Assembly (NCBI RefSeq): GCF_016132545.1
Contig: NZ_CP066167.1
Span: 1,267,001 to 1,331,000 of the forward strand
Length of the DNA stretch: 64,000 nucleotides
Direction of reading: 5' to 3'
Origin: Spongiibacter nanhainus
GTDB lineage: Bacteria; Pseudomonadota; Gammaproteobacteria; Pseudomonadales; Spongiibacteraceae
Shown: positions 54,143-63,683 of the stretch, in pieces
Layout of the letters: each line of letters opens with the position of its first letter
Position numbering within the stretch: the first letter of the stretch is position 1
Made by a program: the position numbers and the translations under genes
The notes under the pieces: generated by a model
The model's input: only the letters and a program-made list of their open reading frames with translations
What the model was told of the DNA's origin: nothing
Database searches by the model: none

Positions 54143-56902
54143 CTAGCTTTGCTCGCGGTGATAGCCGGTCCAGCGCTTGATGGCTTCCGCCAGCTCCCAC
54201 AGACGGATTGGTTTGACCAAGTGGAGGTCCATGCCGGCCCGCAGATAGCGGTCGCGCTGTTCATCCATGGCATTGGCCGTCAAACCGAAGATGGGCGTGC
54301 GCTCGCGCTGTTCGTCGGCCTCGAACTGACGGATCTGGCGGGTGGCTTCCTCGCCGTCCAGAATTGGCATTTCGATATCCATCACCACAAAATCGAAATG
54401 CTCCCGCATATAAATATTTACTGCTTGCTGACCGTTTTCAACGTGGCGAACACTGACTTTCAGGGCCTTCAGCATGCGCTTTAGCACCTGGGCATTGGTG
54501 GGGTTATCCTCGGCCATCAGACAGTGCATGGGTCGGGGCGCCAGGGATTCCGAACTGTAAGTGCTGAGGGTGGGGGTCTTGGTGTTGGCGGCGTGCTGCT
54601 CCCCGCAAAGCGCATTGTGCAGGGCGCCGCTGCCGATCGGTTTACTCAGTACCCGCTGCACGCCCGCTCCTTGCAGTTCGTGGCGCTGGTAGTGAGTGTT
54701 GGCAAACGCTGTGAGTAAGCAGCAGGGACGCGGTTTGCCCTGCTCGCATTCGTCCTGGATGCGCCTGGCCAGTGACAGCCCCCGGTCATCAAAACCACTG
54801 TCGATCAGCACAAAATCCACACCGCGATTAAGTAAGGCCTGGTTGTGGAGCTGCGCCAGTGCACTTTGTTCACTGTGGGCGACCAGCACGTCCATGCCCC
54901 AGCTTCGGCACTGTTGGGCAATCACTTCGCAGAACGTCTGCTGGGCATTCGCCACCAGTATGCGACGATCCCGCAGTAACGAGGATTTGTCTTGGGCCTG
55001 GCCGTCGTCCCGGGCGGGCTCCAGGGCGAGATCGAAGGCGATCCGGTATCGGCGCTGGCCACTGCCAGACAATTGAATGTGCCCGCCCATGGTTCTAACC
55101 AACTGGGCAATAATGGCGAAGCGGGAATTGTAGTCGTCGCTGTCTTCCCGGCGTCTGTCTAACGCCTGCCGTTCCTGCCGATCAAAGGGCTGGCCCCAGT
55201 GGCTTAGCTCGAAGTGAACGCGCCGGGGGCGCCCGGTGACCCGCAGTACGATGTCGCCGCCCTCGCTGTGCTCAAAAGCGCTGATTACGGTGTGAGTGAG
55301 CAACTGTTTGAGGCGGGAGGGATCGGCCAAAACCCGCGCTGGCAGGTGGGGATCAATATCGCTGATTAAATCCACGGTTTGCTCTGCCGCCATATTGCGG
55401 AAGCCGGTCAGGGTGGACTCGATGAGTTCGTTCAGTGCCACCGGCTCAATATTCAGCTCTGTGGTGTTGTCCTGGTGGCGGGCGGTCTGGCCGGTTTCGT
55501 CCAGAAGCTGTAACAGTTCGTGACTGGAGCGCTGCAGGCTGTGCAGATACTCCCGCTGGTTGCCGGTGAGGTGGGTATCTTCCAGCAAGTCAGCGACGCC
55601 GAGTATGGCGCTGATGGGGGTGCGGATATCGTGGGTGACACGCGCCAGGGTATCGCTGCGGGTGCGGTTGGCTTCACTGAGAGTGGCAATGCGCACAGCT
55701 TCCTGTTCTTGCTTGAGCTGTCGCTTGTGGCAGCGGGCCTGCAGTAGGGCGACATGAACAGCGGCGACCAATGCGATTGCCAGGGTCAGCGTCACTGTGC
55801 TGGTGGCTTCGTTAATCAGCTCCATCGCATAACTCAGCCCGGTCACCAGGTAGACGGCAAAAGCGGCACTGCGCACCAGCAGATACCACAGAACCAGACG
55901 ACTGCCGGTTTGCAGGTAGCCATACAGGGCCACAATCGGCAACAACAGTAAGGTGATCGCGGTGAGAGCATTGGCCAGTGGGGTGGTAACGGCGTCATTG
56001 CCGATACCGTAAATTGCCATTCCAGTAATATTGGCCACGACCGCGATCTGCAGTACTCGTCGCCAGGGGGAGGACGGCCTACCGGTGGCGTAGATGGGAA
56101 AACGCAGTGCGAAGGCCAGTTCGGTGATAATCACGCCCTGACACAGCAGTGGCATCAAATCGTTCTGCCAGGGCGGTAGCATGCCCTCCATACGCCCGCC
56201 CAAATAGCCCCAGGCAAACAGCTGACCCACCACCATAATCGCGCAATACACCGCCACAATGCCGAACAAGGGCTCGCGCAGGGCCAGGGCTGAAATCAAG
56301 CAGTACACGGCCAGTGTGGCCATCACCCCCAGCATCACCGAGTTGAAAAAGAACTGCCGACCAGAATCCGTCATTAGCCCATCGTAGCTGTACAGGGAGA
56401 GGGCCAACTGCACTGGTGCTTGGCTACGGATAGCGATGTAGAAGGTGTTGCTGTCTTTGGGGGCGATATCGACTGGGTAAGTGTGCCGGGGGCGCAGTGC
56501 AACCTCCGGAGTCATCAGCGGTACCGGCTGGCCGTCGGCATAAAACTGGTGGTGATTCAGCTTGCTGGGCCCGACTTCCAGCAGTCGGCGCAGGGGGCGA
56601 TTGGTCGGGTTGTGCAGGGTAAAGCGAAACCAGGTTTGCGCACGGTCGGGGCGAAGGGAGAAATCACCCAGTTCACTGGGACGGAAAGTCCGGTTTAACG
56701 ACGGGTCCTGGAGGTCGTCGATGGTGACCGGCGTGGATAACACCAGCACATCGCTGTAGCCAGCCAGATCGTGGCGCGTTGTGTCGTCATCCACCACCAG
56801 GGTCGGTGCCCCGTAGCTAAGGGTGGGGAGCAGTAGCAGTAACAGCGCAACAAGCAGCGGCTGGCGCAACCGACCAGACCCGTCACATCTCACTGCCGAC
56901 AC
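54143..56902 (-). CDS. hybrid sensor kinase with 7TM-DISM sensor and two receivers
   Basis: 919-aa inner-membrane signalling protein. The order is signal peptide (to ~31), a periplasmic 7TMR-DISM extracellular domain (~35-175), seven transmembrane helices (~185-400), HisKA with VTHDIRTPISAILGVADLL near 424, a HATPase-like domain (~530-640), a first receiver (~655-775) and a second receiver (~795-915). The ATPase lacks the usual N-box Asn and the DxGxG box (HWGQPFDRQE instead), and the first receiver has VANAQ where the acidic pair should be. The second receiver is intact (AEDN, MDIEMP, LTANA, VKP). Phosphorylation logic is therefore uncertain. Confidence 0.88.
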   Translation of the reverse strand: MSAVRCDGSGRLRQPLLVALLLLLLPTLSYGAPTLVVDDDTTRHDLAGYSDVLVLSTPVTIDDLQDPSLNRTFRPSELGDFSLRPDRAQTWFRFTLHNPTNRPLRRLLEVGPSKLNHHQFYADGQPVPLMTPEVALRPRHTYPVDIAPKDSNTFYIAIRSQAPVQLALSLYSYDGLMTDSGRQFFFNSVMLGVMATLAVYCLISALALREPLFGIVAVYCAIMVVGQLFAWGYLGGRMEGMLPPWQNDLMPLLCQGVIITELAFALRFPIYATGRPSSPWRRVLQIAVVANITGMAIYGIGNDAVTTPLANALTAITLLLLPIVALYGYLQTGSRLVLWYLLVRSAAFAVYLVTGLSYAMELINEATSTVTLTLAIALVAAVHVALLQARCHKRQLKQEQEAVRIATLSEANRTRSDTLARVTHDIRTPISAILGVADLLEDTHLTGNQREYLHSLQRSSHELLQLLDETGQTARHQDNTTELNIEPVALNELIESTLTGFRNMAAEQTVDLISDIDPHLPARVLADPSRLKQLLTHTVISAFEHSEGGDIVLRVTGRPRRVHFELSHWGQPFDRQERQALDRRREDSDDYNSRFAIIAQLVRTMGGHIQLSGSGQRRYRIAFDLALEPARDDGQAQDKSSLLRDRRILVANAQQTFCEVIAQQCRSWGMDVLVAHSEQSALAQLHNQALLNRGVDFVLIDSGFDDRGLSLARRIQDECEQGKPRPCCLLTAFANTHYQRHELQGAGVQRVLSKPIGSGALHNALCGEQHAANTKTPTLSTYSSESLAPRPMHCLMAEDNPTNAQVLKRMLKALKVSVRHVENGQQAVNIYMREHFDFVVMDIEMPILDGEEATRQIRQFEADEQRERTPIFGLTANAMDEQRDRYLRAGMDLHLVKPIRLWELAEAIKRWTGYHREQS

Positions 56903-56935
56903 CTCGCCCGCGCGGATGATTTAGCGGCGCGGGTT

Positions 56936-58222
56936 TTAGGCGTCGGCTTCCCGGGCGATGGCGCGGTAGGCAATGTCGTCGCGATAGTAGGCATCCCGCC
57001 ACTGTATCTGCTTGAGATTCTCATAGGCAATCCTTTGTGCCTCGCTGACGGTATTGCCCAGCGCAGTGACACACAGCACCCGGCCGCCACTGGTCACCAG
57101 GGTGTCGCCATCGAGTGTGGTGCCGGCATGGAAGACCTTGCAGGTTGGGGTTTCTGCCGGAATACCGGTAATGGCATCGCCTTTGTCGTAACTGGCGGGA
57201 TAACCGCCGGCTGCCATCACTACACCTACGGAGGGGCGAGGGTCCCAGTCGGCGCTGGCTTGATCCAGGTCACCGGCCAGGGCGGCCTGGCACATCTGCA
57301 CAAGGTCAGACTGAAGGCGCATCATGATGGGCTGGGTCTCGGGGTCGCCAAAGCGGCAATTGTATTCGATCACCTTGGGGGTACCATCCGGCGCAATCAT
57401 TAGGCCGGCATAGAGAAAGCCCACATAGCGATTGCCTTCTTCGGCCATGCCTTTGACGGTGGGCAAAATGACCTCCTCCATGATGCGTTGGTCGATTTCT
57501 GGCGTCACCACCGGGGCGGGGGAATAGGCGCCCATACCGCCGGTGTTAGGGCCAGTGTCGCCATTGCCAACCCGCTTGTGGTCCTGGCTGGTGGCCATGG
57601 GCAGCACGTGCTCGCCATCGACAATCACGATAAAGCTGGCTTCCTCGCCAGTCAGAAATTCCTCGATCACCACCCGGCAGCCGGCATCGCCAAAGGCATT
57701 GCCGGACAGCATGTCCTTCACCGCATCTTCGGCCTGCTCCAGCGTTTCTGCAACGATTACCCCTTTACCGGCGGCCAGGCCATCGGCCTTCACCACGATG
57801 GGGGCGCCTTTTTCACGCAGGTAAGCCAGGGCCGGTTCAAGCTCGGTAAAATTCTGATACTCGGCGGTGGGAATGTTGTGGCGGGCGAGAAAGTCTTTGG
57901 TAAAGGCCTTGGAGCCCTCCAGCTGCGCCGCGCCCTTGCTGGGACCAAAACAGGGCAGGTTGCGCTCGCTAAAGTAATCCACCACGCCATCTACCAGCGG
58001 CGCCTCGGGGCCGACAATGGTTAGCTCGACATCGTTGTTGCCGGCAAACTCTGCCAGCGCGGCAAAATCACCTACACCGATATCGACGTTCTCGATGCCC
58101 TCGTCCAGCGCGGTACCGGCATTGCCCGGCGCCACAAACACCTTATCGACCTGCGGCGACTGCGCCGCCTTCCAGGCCAGCGCATGCTCGCGACCACCAG
58201 AACCAATAATCAGAATGTTCAT
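56936..58222 (-). CDS. purD: phosphoribosylamine-glycine ligase
   Basis: 428-aa ATP-grasp enzyme of purine synthesis. MNILIIGSGGREHALAWK opens it. GPEAPLVDGVVDYF is near 71-84, the ATP-grasp loop PIVVKADGLAAGKGV near 140-154 and EYNCRFGDPETQ near 286-297. It is separated from purH by a REP-like repeat block instead of the short gap usual in purHD operons. Confidence 0.98.
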   Translation of the reverse strand: MNILIIGSGGREHALAWKAAQSPQVDKVFVAPGNAGTALDEGIENVDIGVGDFAALAEFAGNNDVELTIVGPEAPLVDGVVDYFSERNLPCFGPSKGAAQLEGSKAFTKDFLARHNIPTAEYQNFTELEPALAYLREKGAPIVVKADGLAAGKGVIVAETLEQAEDAVKDMLSGNAFGDAGCRVVIEEFLTGEEASFIVIVDGEHVLPMATSQDHKRVGNGDTGPNTGGMGAYSPAPVVTPEIDQRIMEEVILPTVKGMAEEGNRYVGFLYAGLMIAPDGTPKVIEYNCRFGDPETQPIMMRLQSDLVQMCQAALAGDLDQASADWDPRPSVGVVMAAGGYPASYDKGDAITGIPAETPTCKVFHAGTTLDGDTLVTSGGRVLCVTALGNTVSEAQRIAYENLKQIQWRDAYYRDDIAYRAIAREADA

Positions 58223-58242
58223 CGAATAAATCCTTAAATGCT

Positions 58243-58567
58243 TATTTCCGTGCCGTTATACCGTAATGGTGCCAACCCCCCGGCGGACATCAACGGCGAT
58301 GTCCACCCTACGGGGCACGCCGGTGGTGTAGGGCGTACATCGCTTTTCAATGTACGCCGCGTCCGGGCCCAATCCCGTGCCGTTATACCGTCACGGTGCC
58401 AATCCCCCGGCGGACATTAACGGCGATGTCCGCCCTACGGGGCACGCCGGTGGTGTAGGGCGTACATCGCTTTCCAATGTACGCCGCGTCCATGCCCAAT
58501 TCCGTGCCGTTATACCGTCACGGTGCCAATCCCGCGGCGGACATCAACAGCGATGTCCGCCCTACGT
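58243..58567. repeat. REP/REPIN-like tandem array, 127-bp period, between purH and purD
   Basis: The anchor GTGCCGTTATACCGT recurs at 58250, 58377 and 58504 (127-bp period, about 2.5 copies). Each unit has GGCGGACAT/ATGTCCGCC and GGCGTACAT/ATGTACGCC-type hairpins, the same family as the 107-bp array but with a different spacer and partner order. The last TGTCCGCCCTACGT (58554-58567) abuts the purH stop codon on the minus strand. Nothing else is seen in this 345-bp spacer. Confidence 0.9.
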
Positions 58568-60145
58568 TTAGTGGCGGAAATGGCGCATACCGGTGAACAC
58601 CATCGCCATTCCATGCTCATCTGCGGCCGCAATCACTTCCTCGTCCCGGATCGAGCCGCCGGGCTGAATCACGCAGCTGATGCCCACCTTGGCGGCATTG
58701 TCGATGCCGTCCCGGAAGGGGAAGAATGCGTCCGAGGCCATGCAGGCACCTTTCACTTCCAGGCCCGCGTGCTCGGCCTTGATGGCCGCGATTCTGGCTG
58801 AGTTGACCCGGCTCATCTGGCCGGCGCCCACACCGATGGTGCGGCCGCCCTTGCCGTAGACGATGGCGTTGGATTTAACGAACTTGGCCACCTTCCAGGT
58901 AAACAGCAGGTCGGCGATTTCCTCGGCGGTGGGCTGGCGCTGGGTGACGATTTTAAGATCGTCGGCGCCTACCATACCCAGGTCGCGATCCTGCACCAGC
59001 AGACCGCCGTTGACCCGCTTGTAATCAAAGGCGGGTTGGCTGCTTTGCCATTGACCACAGGCCAGCAGGCGGACGTTTTTCTTCTCTGCTACTGCGGCAA
59101 CGGCGTCGTCGCTGACCGTCGGTGCGATGATCACCTCGACAAACTGGCGCTCACAGATGGCTTTGGCGGTGGCGCCATCCAGCTCCCGGTTAAAGGCGAT
59201 GATGCCGCCAAAGGCCGACTCGGGGTCAGTGGCAAAGGCCTGATCATAGGCCGCCAGAATGCCGTCGTTGGAGACCGCGACCCCACAGGGGTTGGCGTGC
59301 TTGACGATGACACAGGCCGGATCGCTAAAGGATTTCACGCACTCCAGTGCGGCATCGGTGTCGGCGATGTTGTTGTAGGACAGCTCCTTACCCTGTAGCT
59401 GGCGGGCGGTGGCAATACTGGCCTCGCTGGCTTTAGCTTCCACGTAGAAGGCCGAATCCTGGTGGGGGTTTTCGCCGTAGCGCATCTCCTGGGCTTTAAC
59501 GAACTGGCTGTTGAAGGTGCGGGGGAATTTGTCGCTGCCGCCGGGGACCAGACGGCCAAAGTAGTTGGCAATGGCGCCGTCGTAGCTGGCGGTGTGTTCG
59601 TAGGCTTTGATGGCCAGGTCAAAGCGGGTGTCCATGCTCAAGCTGCCCTGGTTGGCTTCCAGTTCTTGCAGGATGCTGTCGTAGTCGCTGGCGTTCACCA
59701 CGATGGCCACGTCGCGGTGGTTCTTTGCCGCGGCGCGAACCATGGTGGGGCCGCCAATATCGATGTTCTCTACGGCGTCTTCCAGAGTGCAGTCGGGGTT
59801 GGCGACGGTGGCTTCAAAGGGGTAGAGGTTGACCACCACCATGTCGATGGCGTCGATGCCGTGTTCGGCCATCACGCTGTCGTCGGTACCCCGCCGGCCG
59901 AGAATACCGCCGTGCACTTTGGGGTGCAGGGTCTTGACCCGACCGTCCATCATTTCCGGAAAACCGGTGTAATCAGACACCTCGGTGACGGCGATGCCGT
60001 TGTCATTCAGCATGCGAAAGGTGCCGCCGGTGGACAGCAGCGCCACACCCATGGCGTTAAGGCGGCGGGCAAAGTCGACAATGCCGGTCTTGTCCGAGAC
60101 GCTGATCAGGGCGCGTTTAACGGGGCGGGGAGATGGGGTGCTCAT
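58568..60145 (-). CDS. purH: bifunctional AICAR transformylase/IMP cyclohydrolase
   Basis: 525-aa enzyme for the last two steps of IMP synthesis. The N-terminal cyclohydrolase (MGS-like fold) has [18 protein letters not shown] and LLSTGGT near residues 11-41. The C-terminal transformylase has a catalytic [10 protein letters not shown] motif near 284-293 (Lys-His) and ends [10 protein letters not shown]. It is downstream of fis on the same strand. Confidence 0.98.
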   Translation of the reverse strand: MSTPSPRPVKRALISVSDKTGIVDFARRLNAMGVALLSTGGTFRMLNDNGIAVTEVSDYTGFPEMMDGRVKTLHPKVHGGILGRRGTDDSVMAEHGIDAIDMVVVNLYPFEATVANPDCTLEDAVENIDIGGPTMVRAAAKNHRDVAIVVNASDYDSILQELEANQGSLSMDTRFDLAIKAYEHTASYDGAIANYFGRLVPGGSDKFPRTFNSQFVKAQEMRYGENPHQDSAFYVEAKASEASIATARQLQGKELSYNNIADTDAALECVKSFSDPACVIVKHANPCGVAVSNDGILAAYDQAFATDPESAFGGIIAFNRELDGATAKAICERQFVEVIIAPTVSDDAVAAVAEKKNVRLLACGQWQSSQPAFDYKRVNGGLLVQDRDLGMVGADDLKIVTQRQPTAEEIADLLFTWKVAKFVKSNAIVYGKGGRTIGVGAGQMSRVNSARIAAIKAEHAGLEVKGACMASDAFFPFRDGIDNAAKVGISCVIQPGGSIRDEEVIAAADEHGMAMVFTGMRHFRH

Positions 60146-60271
60146 GATTGGGAAGTGCCTTCAAGATAGAGTGAACTGTCGATCGGGCCGGGTGGCCCCG
60201 GCCTTCTGCCGCGCTGTTGGGCCCAATAGGAGCGGAGGTCAGCGCGACAAGGTAACGTTGACGCAGCAAGC

Positions 60272-60580
60272 TTACAGCAGGTCGTACTGCTTGAGTTTCT
60301 TGCGCAGGGTACCGCGATTGAGCCCCAGCATTTGCGAGGCTTTGGTCTGGTTGTTGCGGGTGTACTTCATGACTTCTTCCAACAGCGGCGCTTCGACCTC
60401 AGACAACACCATGTTGTAGACATCCGTGACATCCTGCCCGTCCAGATTGGACAGGTAGGTGTTCAGGGCAATGGACACGCTGTCTCTCAATGTACGGGCG
60501 TCCTGGTCGTGACCGTTGACTTCACCATTGACGGCTTTGCCTGTGCCATTTTCCATGGTCTCATGGGTGCTTAGGTTCAT
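60272..60580 (-). CDS. fis: Fis-family nucleoid/transcription regulator
   Basis: 102-aa protein with a variable N-terminus and a conserved C-terminal [33 protein letters not shown] in shape (residues ~73-102). Its ATG overlaps the dusB stop (ATGA), the classic dusB-fis operon in which fis translation depends on dusB. It bends DNA and activates rRNA promoters in relatives. Confidence 0.96.
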   Translation of the reverse strand: MNLSTHETMENGTGKAVNGEVNGHDQDARTLRDSVSIALNTYLSNLDGQDVTDVYNMVLSEVEAPLLEEVMKYTRNNQTKASQMLGLNRGTLRKKLKQYDLL

Positions 60581-61569
60581 GCTGCTCTGTCCTGTCGTAG
60601 TCGTGCGTGCTGTTCAAAAAAGCCGTGAACAGCATCGAGTTGAGCGGCAGCGCTATCGAGGCGGTTGAATTCGCGTCGAAAGGCTTTGTCGCTATCCAAT
60701 TCATCCAAATACCAGCTGCAGTGCTTGCGCGCGATGCGCAGCCCCTGGTGATCGCCGTAAAAGTGGTGCATGTCGCCGAGGTGGCGAAGTAGCACTGCCC
60801 CTTGCTCAGCCATGGAGGCTTTTGGAGCATGTTGGCCGGTTTGCAGGTAGTGGTTGATCTCCCTAAACAACCACGGGCGCCCCTGCGCACCGCGACCGAT
60901 CATCACACCGTCGGCGCCGGTGTGATGCAGTACCCGAGCGGCCTGTTCCGCCGAGGTAATATCGCCGTTGGCCCAGACCGGAATCGATACCGACTGCTTG
61001 ATGGCGGCAATAGTGTCGTACTCGGCGCGGCCATTGAAGCGGCAGGCCCGGGTGCGACCGTGCACAGCCAGCGATTGAATACCGCTGTCTTCTGCCAAAC
61101 GGGCGATATCGATGCCGTTGCGCTGCTCGGGGGACCAGCCGGTGCGTATTTTCAAGGTGACCGGCACATCCACGGCGGCGACCACGGCTTGCAAAATAGT
61201 GGCCACCAGCTGGGGTTCGCGAAGCAGCGCTGAGCCGGCAGCGCGCTTACACACCTTTTTGGCCGGGCAGCCCATATTGATATCGATGATATCAGCGCCG
61301 GCAGCCTGGCAGCGGCGGGCGGCGTCCGCCATCATCGCCGGGTCAGCGCCGGCAATCTGTATGGCTCGCAGGCCGCTGTTGTCGGTGCTGGCTAGACGCA
61401 GGGCGCTTTTGCGGGTATGCCAAAGGTCGCTGTTGCCGATCAGCATTTCCGACACGGTCAGGCCGGCGCCATATTCCCGGCACAGGCGCCTGAATGGCTG
61501 GTCGGTGATACCAGCCATGGGTGCCAAAACGGCGCGCGCATCGAGCTTGTGAGGACCGATGTGGATCAT
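60577..61569 (-). CDS. dusB: tRNA-dihydrouridine synthase B
   Basis: 330-aa FMN enzyme reducing uridines in the tRNA D-loop. [16 protein letters not shown] is near residues 15-30, the catalytic cysteine is in [19 protein letters not shown] near 96-114, and KIRTGW near 140 and [15 protein letters not shown] near 200-214 bind FMN. Upstream of and overlapping fis. Confidence 0.97.
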   Translation of the reverse strand: MIHIGPHKLDARAVLAPMAGITDQPFRRLCREYGAGLTVSEMLIGNSDLWHTRKSALRLASTDNSGLRAIQIAGADPAMMADAARRCQAAGADIIDINMGCPAKKVCKRAAGSALLREPQLVATILQAVVAAVDVPVTLKIRTGWSPEQRNGIDIARLAEDSGIQSLAVHGRTRACRFNGRAEYDTIAAIKQSVSIPVWANGDITSAEQAARVLHHTGADGVMIGRGAQGRPWLFREINHYLQTGQHAPKASMAEQGAVLLRHLGDMHHFYGDHQGLRIARKHCSWYLDELDSDKAFRREFNRLDSAAAQLDAVHGFFEQHARLRQDRAA

Positions 61570-61678
61570 CGACGAGCCCCGGGAAAGAGTGACCGTGGAA
61601 AAACAGGCCGGCTATGATACTCGCTCGACGCGGTCTTCGAAAGACTTGAAAAATTTGAAACAGGGGATTTGGCAATGC

Positions 61679-62659
61679 CTAATTGCTTGCCAGGACCTCC
61701 AGCTCGTAATTGACCGCTGCGGCGCCGGGGTCGACGATTTCCAGCGCGATGTGCACGGGCTGTTGGGGGGCGAGATCGGAGAGGGCGTTGAGTTCGCCGT
61801 GGAGGTAGTCTGAGGGCGTAAAAATACGGCTGGCCACCTCCTGGCCATTGATGTCACTAAAGCGCAGTAACAGCGGAGGGAAAGCTACCGTCTGCTCGCC
61901 ACGGTTGATGAGAATGGTATCAACGATAAGGGCCTGATCCCGCTCCGGGTGCTTGCGCACCAGTAATCTGGAGGTGCTGACCTGCGAGGGTTTGGCGCTG
62001 GGCGTGGAGCCGGCTGGCGATGTCGCGGTACTCGACTGAGCTTCACAGGGCAGGGCCAGCCATTGGCAGGCGATCAAAACGGTGTCCCGGGCAGGGCTGG
62101 CCAACAAAGCGTCGCGTTGCCAATAGGCCACCTGTCCGGCCAGTACCAACAGCGCCACCAGGTTAAGCAGCAACCAGGGCCAGCGCCTGGCCCGGCGGTG
62201 GTGTTGGTGGTGTTCAAAATCGTGGTTAACGGTGCTCAGGCCTTCCAGCAGGATATCAGCTTTGTTTTTGGGTGGCTGGTTGCCTGTTGACTGGACAGTT
62301 GAATGGACGGGTGACTCGACCTCGGTTTGTTCATTTGCGGGCGACTCAATGTTTGACGAATCACCATGGGCCTCGCCCTGGGATTGAGCCGGCGATGCCT
62401 TGTCAGTCAGCTGTGCGTCCAGTGGCTCAGGGCTTGGCGCGTCGGGGAATGACTGGGTATCGGCGCTATCACCCTGGGTATCCTCTGCATCCTGGCGTGC
62501 CTCATCGTCGATATCGCTGCCCGGGCCGTCATCTCTAGCATTGAACACATGACTACAGACACCACAGCGCAGCAGGCCATTGGCCAGCGCCAATTGCTCG
62601 GCATCGACCCGAAAGCGAGTCAGGCATTCGGGACATGTAACGCTATCGGTAGATGACAT
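61679..62659 (-). CDS. DUF3426 zinc-ribbon membrane protein
   Basis: 326-aa protein. The N-terminal MJ0042-type zinc ribbon has CPECLTRFRV and LLRCGVCSHVF (residues ~9-40, two CxxC). A long acidic, Ser/Glu/Gln-rich disordered linker (~45-155) leads to one transmembrane helix (~163-185) and a periplasmic DUF3426 domain. The place between prmA and dusB is conserved in gammaproteobacteria. Function is unknown. Confidence 0.9.
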   Translation of the reverse strand: MSSTDSVTCPECLTRFRVDAEQLALANGLLRCGVCSHVFNARDDGPGSDIDDEARQDAEDTQGDSADTQSFPDAPSPEPLDAQLTDKASPAQSQGEAHGDSSNIESPANEQTEVESPVHSTVQSTGNQPPKNKADILLEGLSTVNHDFEHHQHHRRARRWPWLLLNLVALLVLAGQVAYWQRDALLASPARDTVLIACQWLALPCEAQSSTATSPAGSTPSAKPSQVSTSRLLVRKHPERDQALIVDTILINRGEQTVAFPPLLLRFSDINGQEVASRIFTPSDYLHGELNALSDLAPQQPVHIALEIVDPGAAAVNYELEVLASN

Positions 62660-62709
62660 GAGTGCTGCGACTAGACCCTCAATGAATAAACCCCGCGCTG
62701 AATGCTTCT

Positions 62710-63594
62710 TCAGCGCTGTCGGGTGGCGTTGATTCTAACCCAATCTTCCCGCTGTTCGACTTCAATATGATCAAACCACTGGCGATAGCAGTTACTGAGT
62801 TCGTCGACCTGGCTGTGCAGTATCCCGGACAGGCACAGCGGCGCGCCTGCGGGCAAGTAGCTGGCCAGCTGGGGTGCTAAGGATAGCAGTGGGCCGGCGA
62901 GAATATTGGCCACCAGTACGTCCCCGCTCAGGTCAGCGGGAATGTGCTCCGGCAGCAAACAGTCGATACGGCTGTCTTCGATGCCGTTGCGCTGGGCGTT
63001 GTCACGGGTGGCTCGCAGGGCCTGGGGGTCGTTGTCTACCGCGATGACCTTGCTGGCGCCCAGCAGCAGGGCGGCAATGCCCAGGATGCCAGAACCACAG
63101 CCGTAGTCGATGACCGTCAAGCCATCCAGCGACTGGCCGTCCAACCATTGCAGGCACAGCCAGGTAGTAGGGTGGGTGCCGGTGCCAAAGGCCAGTCCCG
63201 GGTCCAGCAACAAATTGACGGCCTGTGGATCAACGGGCTCTCGCCAGCTTGGGCAGATCCACAGCCGCTCACCGCACTGCAGCGGGTGGTAGCTGTCCAT
63301 CCATTCCCGAATCCAGTCCCGGTCCTCGAGAATTTCACTGCGGTGTGGTGGTAGATCGTCTCCCAGCAGGGCACGCAATTGCGCCAGCAGGGCATCGACA
63401 TCGGTATCGGCGGCGAACAGCCCCGTCACCCGAGTGTGTTGCCAGATTGGGGTTTCGCCAGGGGGCGGCTCATAGAGGGGCTGGTCGGCGTTGTCTTCCA
63501 TGGTTACGGCTACCGATCCGCAGCCTTCCAGTGCCGCCTCCAGTGCCGGAGCCGAGCTCGGTTCGGCGTCAAAGCGCAATTGCATCCAGCTCAT
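62710..63594 (-). CDS. prmA: ribosomal protein L11 methyltransferase
   Basis: 294-aa SAM-dependent enzyme trimethylating L11. The N-terminal substrate domain (~1-70) is followed by LLLDPGLAFGTGTHPTTWLCLQWL (residues ~128-151) and the SAM loop VIDYGCGSGILGIAALLLGA near 159-178. VANILAGPL near 228 is the NxxxGPL catalytic motif. Next to accC as in most gammaproteobacteria. Confidence 0.97.
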   Translation of the reverse strand: MSWMQLRFDAEPSSAPALEAALEGCGSVAVTMEDNADQPLYEPPPGETPIWQHTRVTGLFAADTDVDALLAQLRALLGDDLPPHRSEILEDRDWIREWMDSYHPLQCGERLWICPSWREPVDPQAVNLLLDPGLAFGTGTHPTTWLCLQWLDGQSLDGLTVIDYGCGSGILGIAALLLGASKVIAVDNDPQALRATRDNAQRNGIEDSRIDCLLPEHIPADLSGDVLVANILAGPLLSLAPQLASYLPAGAPLCLSGILHSQVDELSNCYRQWFDHIEVEQREDWVRINATRQR

Positions 63595-63683
63595 TCAGAT
63601 TGGCTCTAAGTCGTGTGTTCCGGAAAACCCTCCGCGCTGTAATGGTGGCAGTGCGGAGGGCCGGGAGAGGAGCAGCTCAAACC

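Noticed and set aside
59462-60169. Long Val/Gly/His-rich open frame on the plus strand opposite purH
   Set aside because: Shadow frame of purH; composition and absence of a translation start signal argue against a gene.
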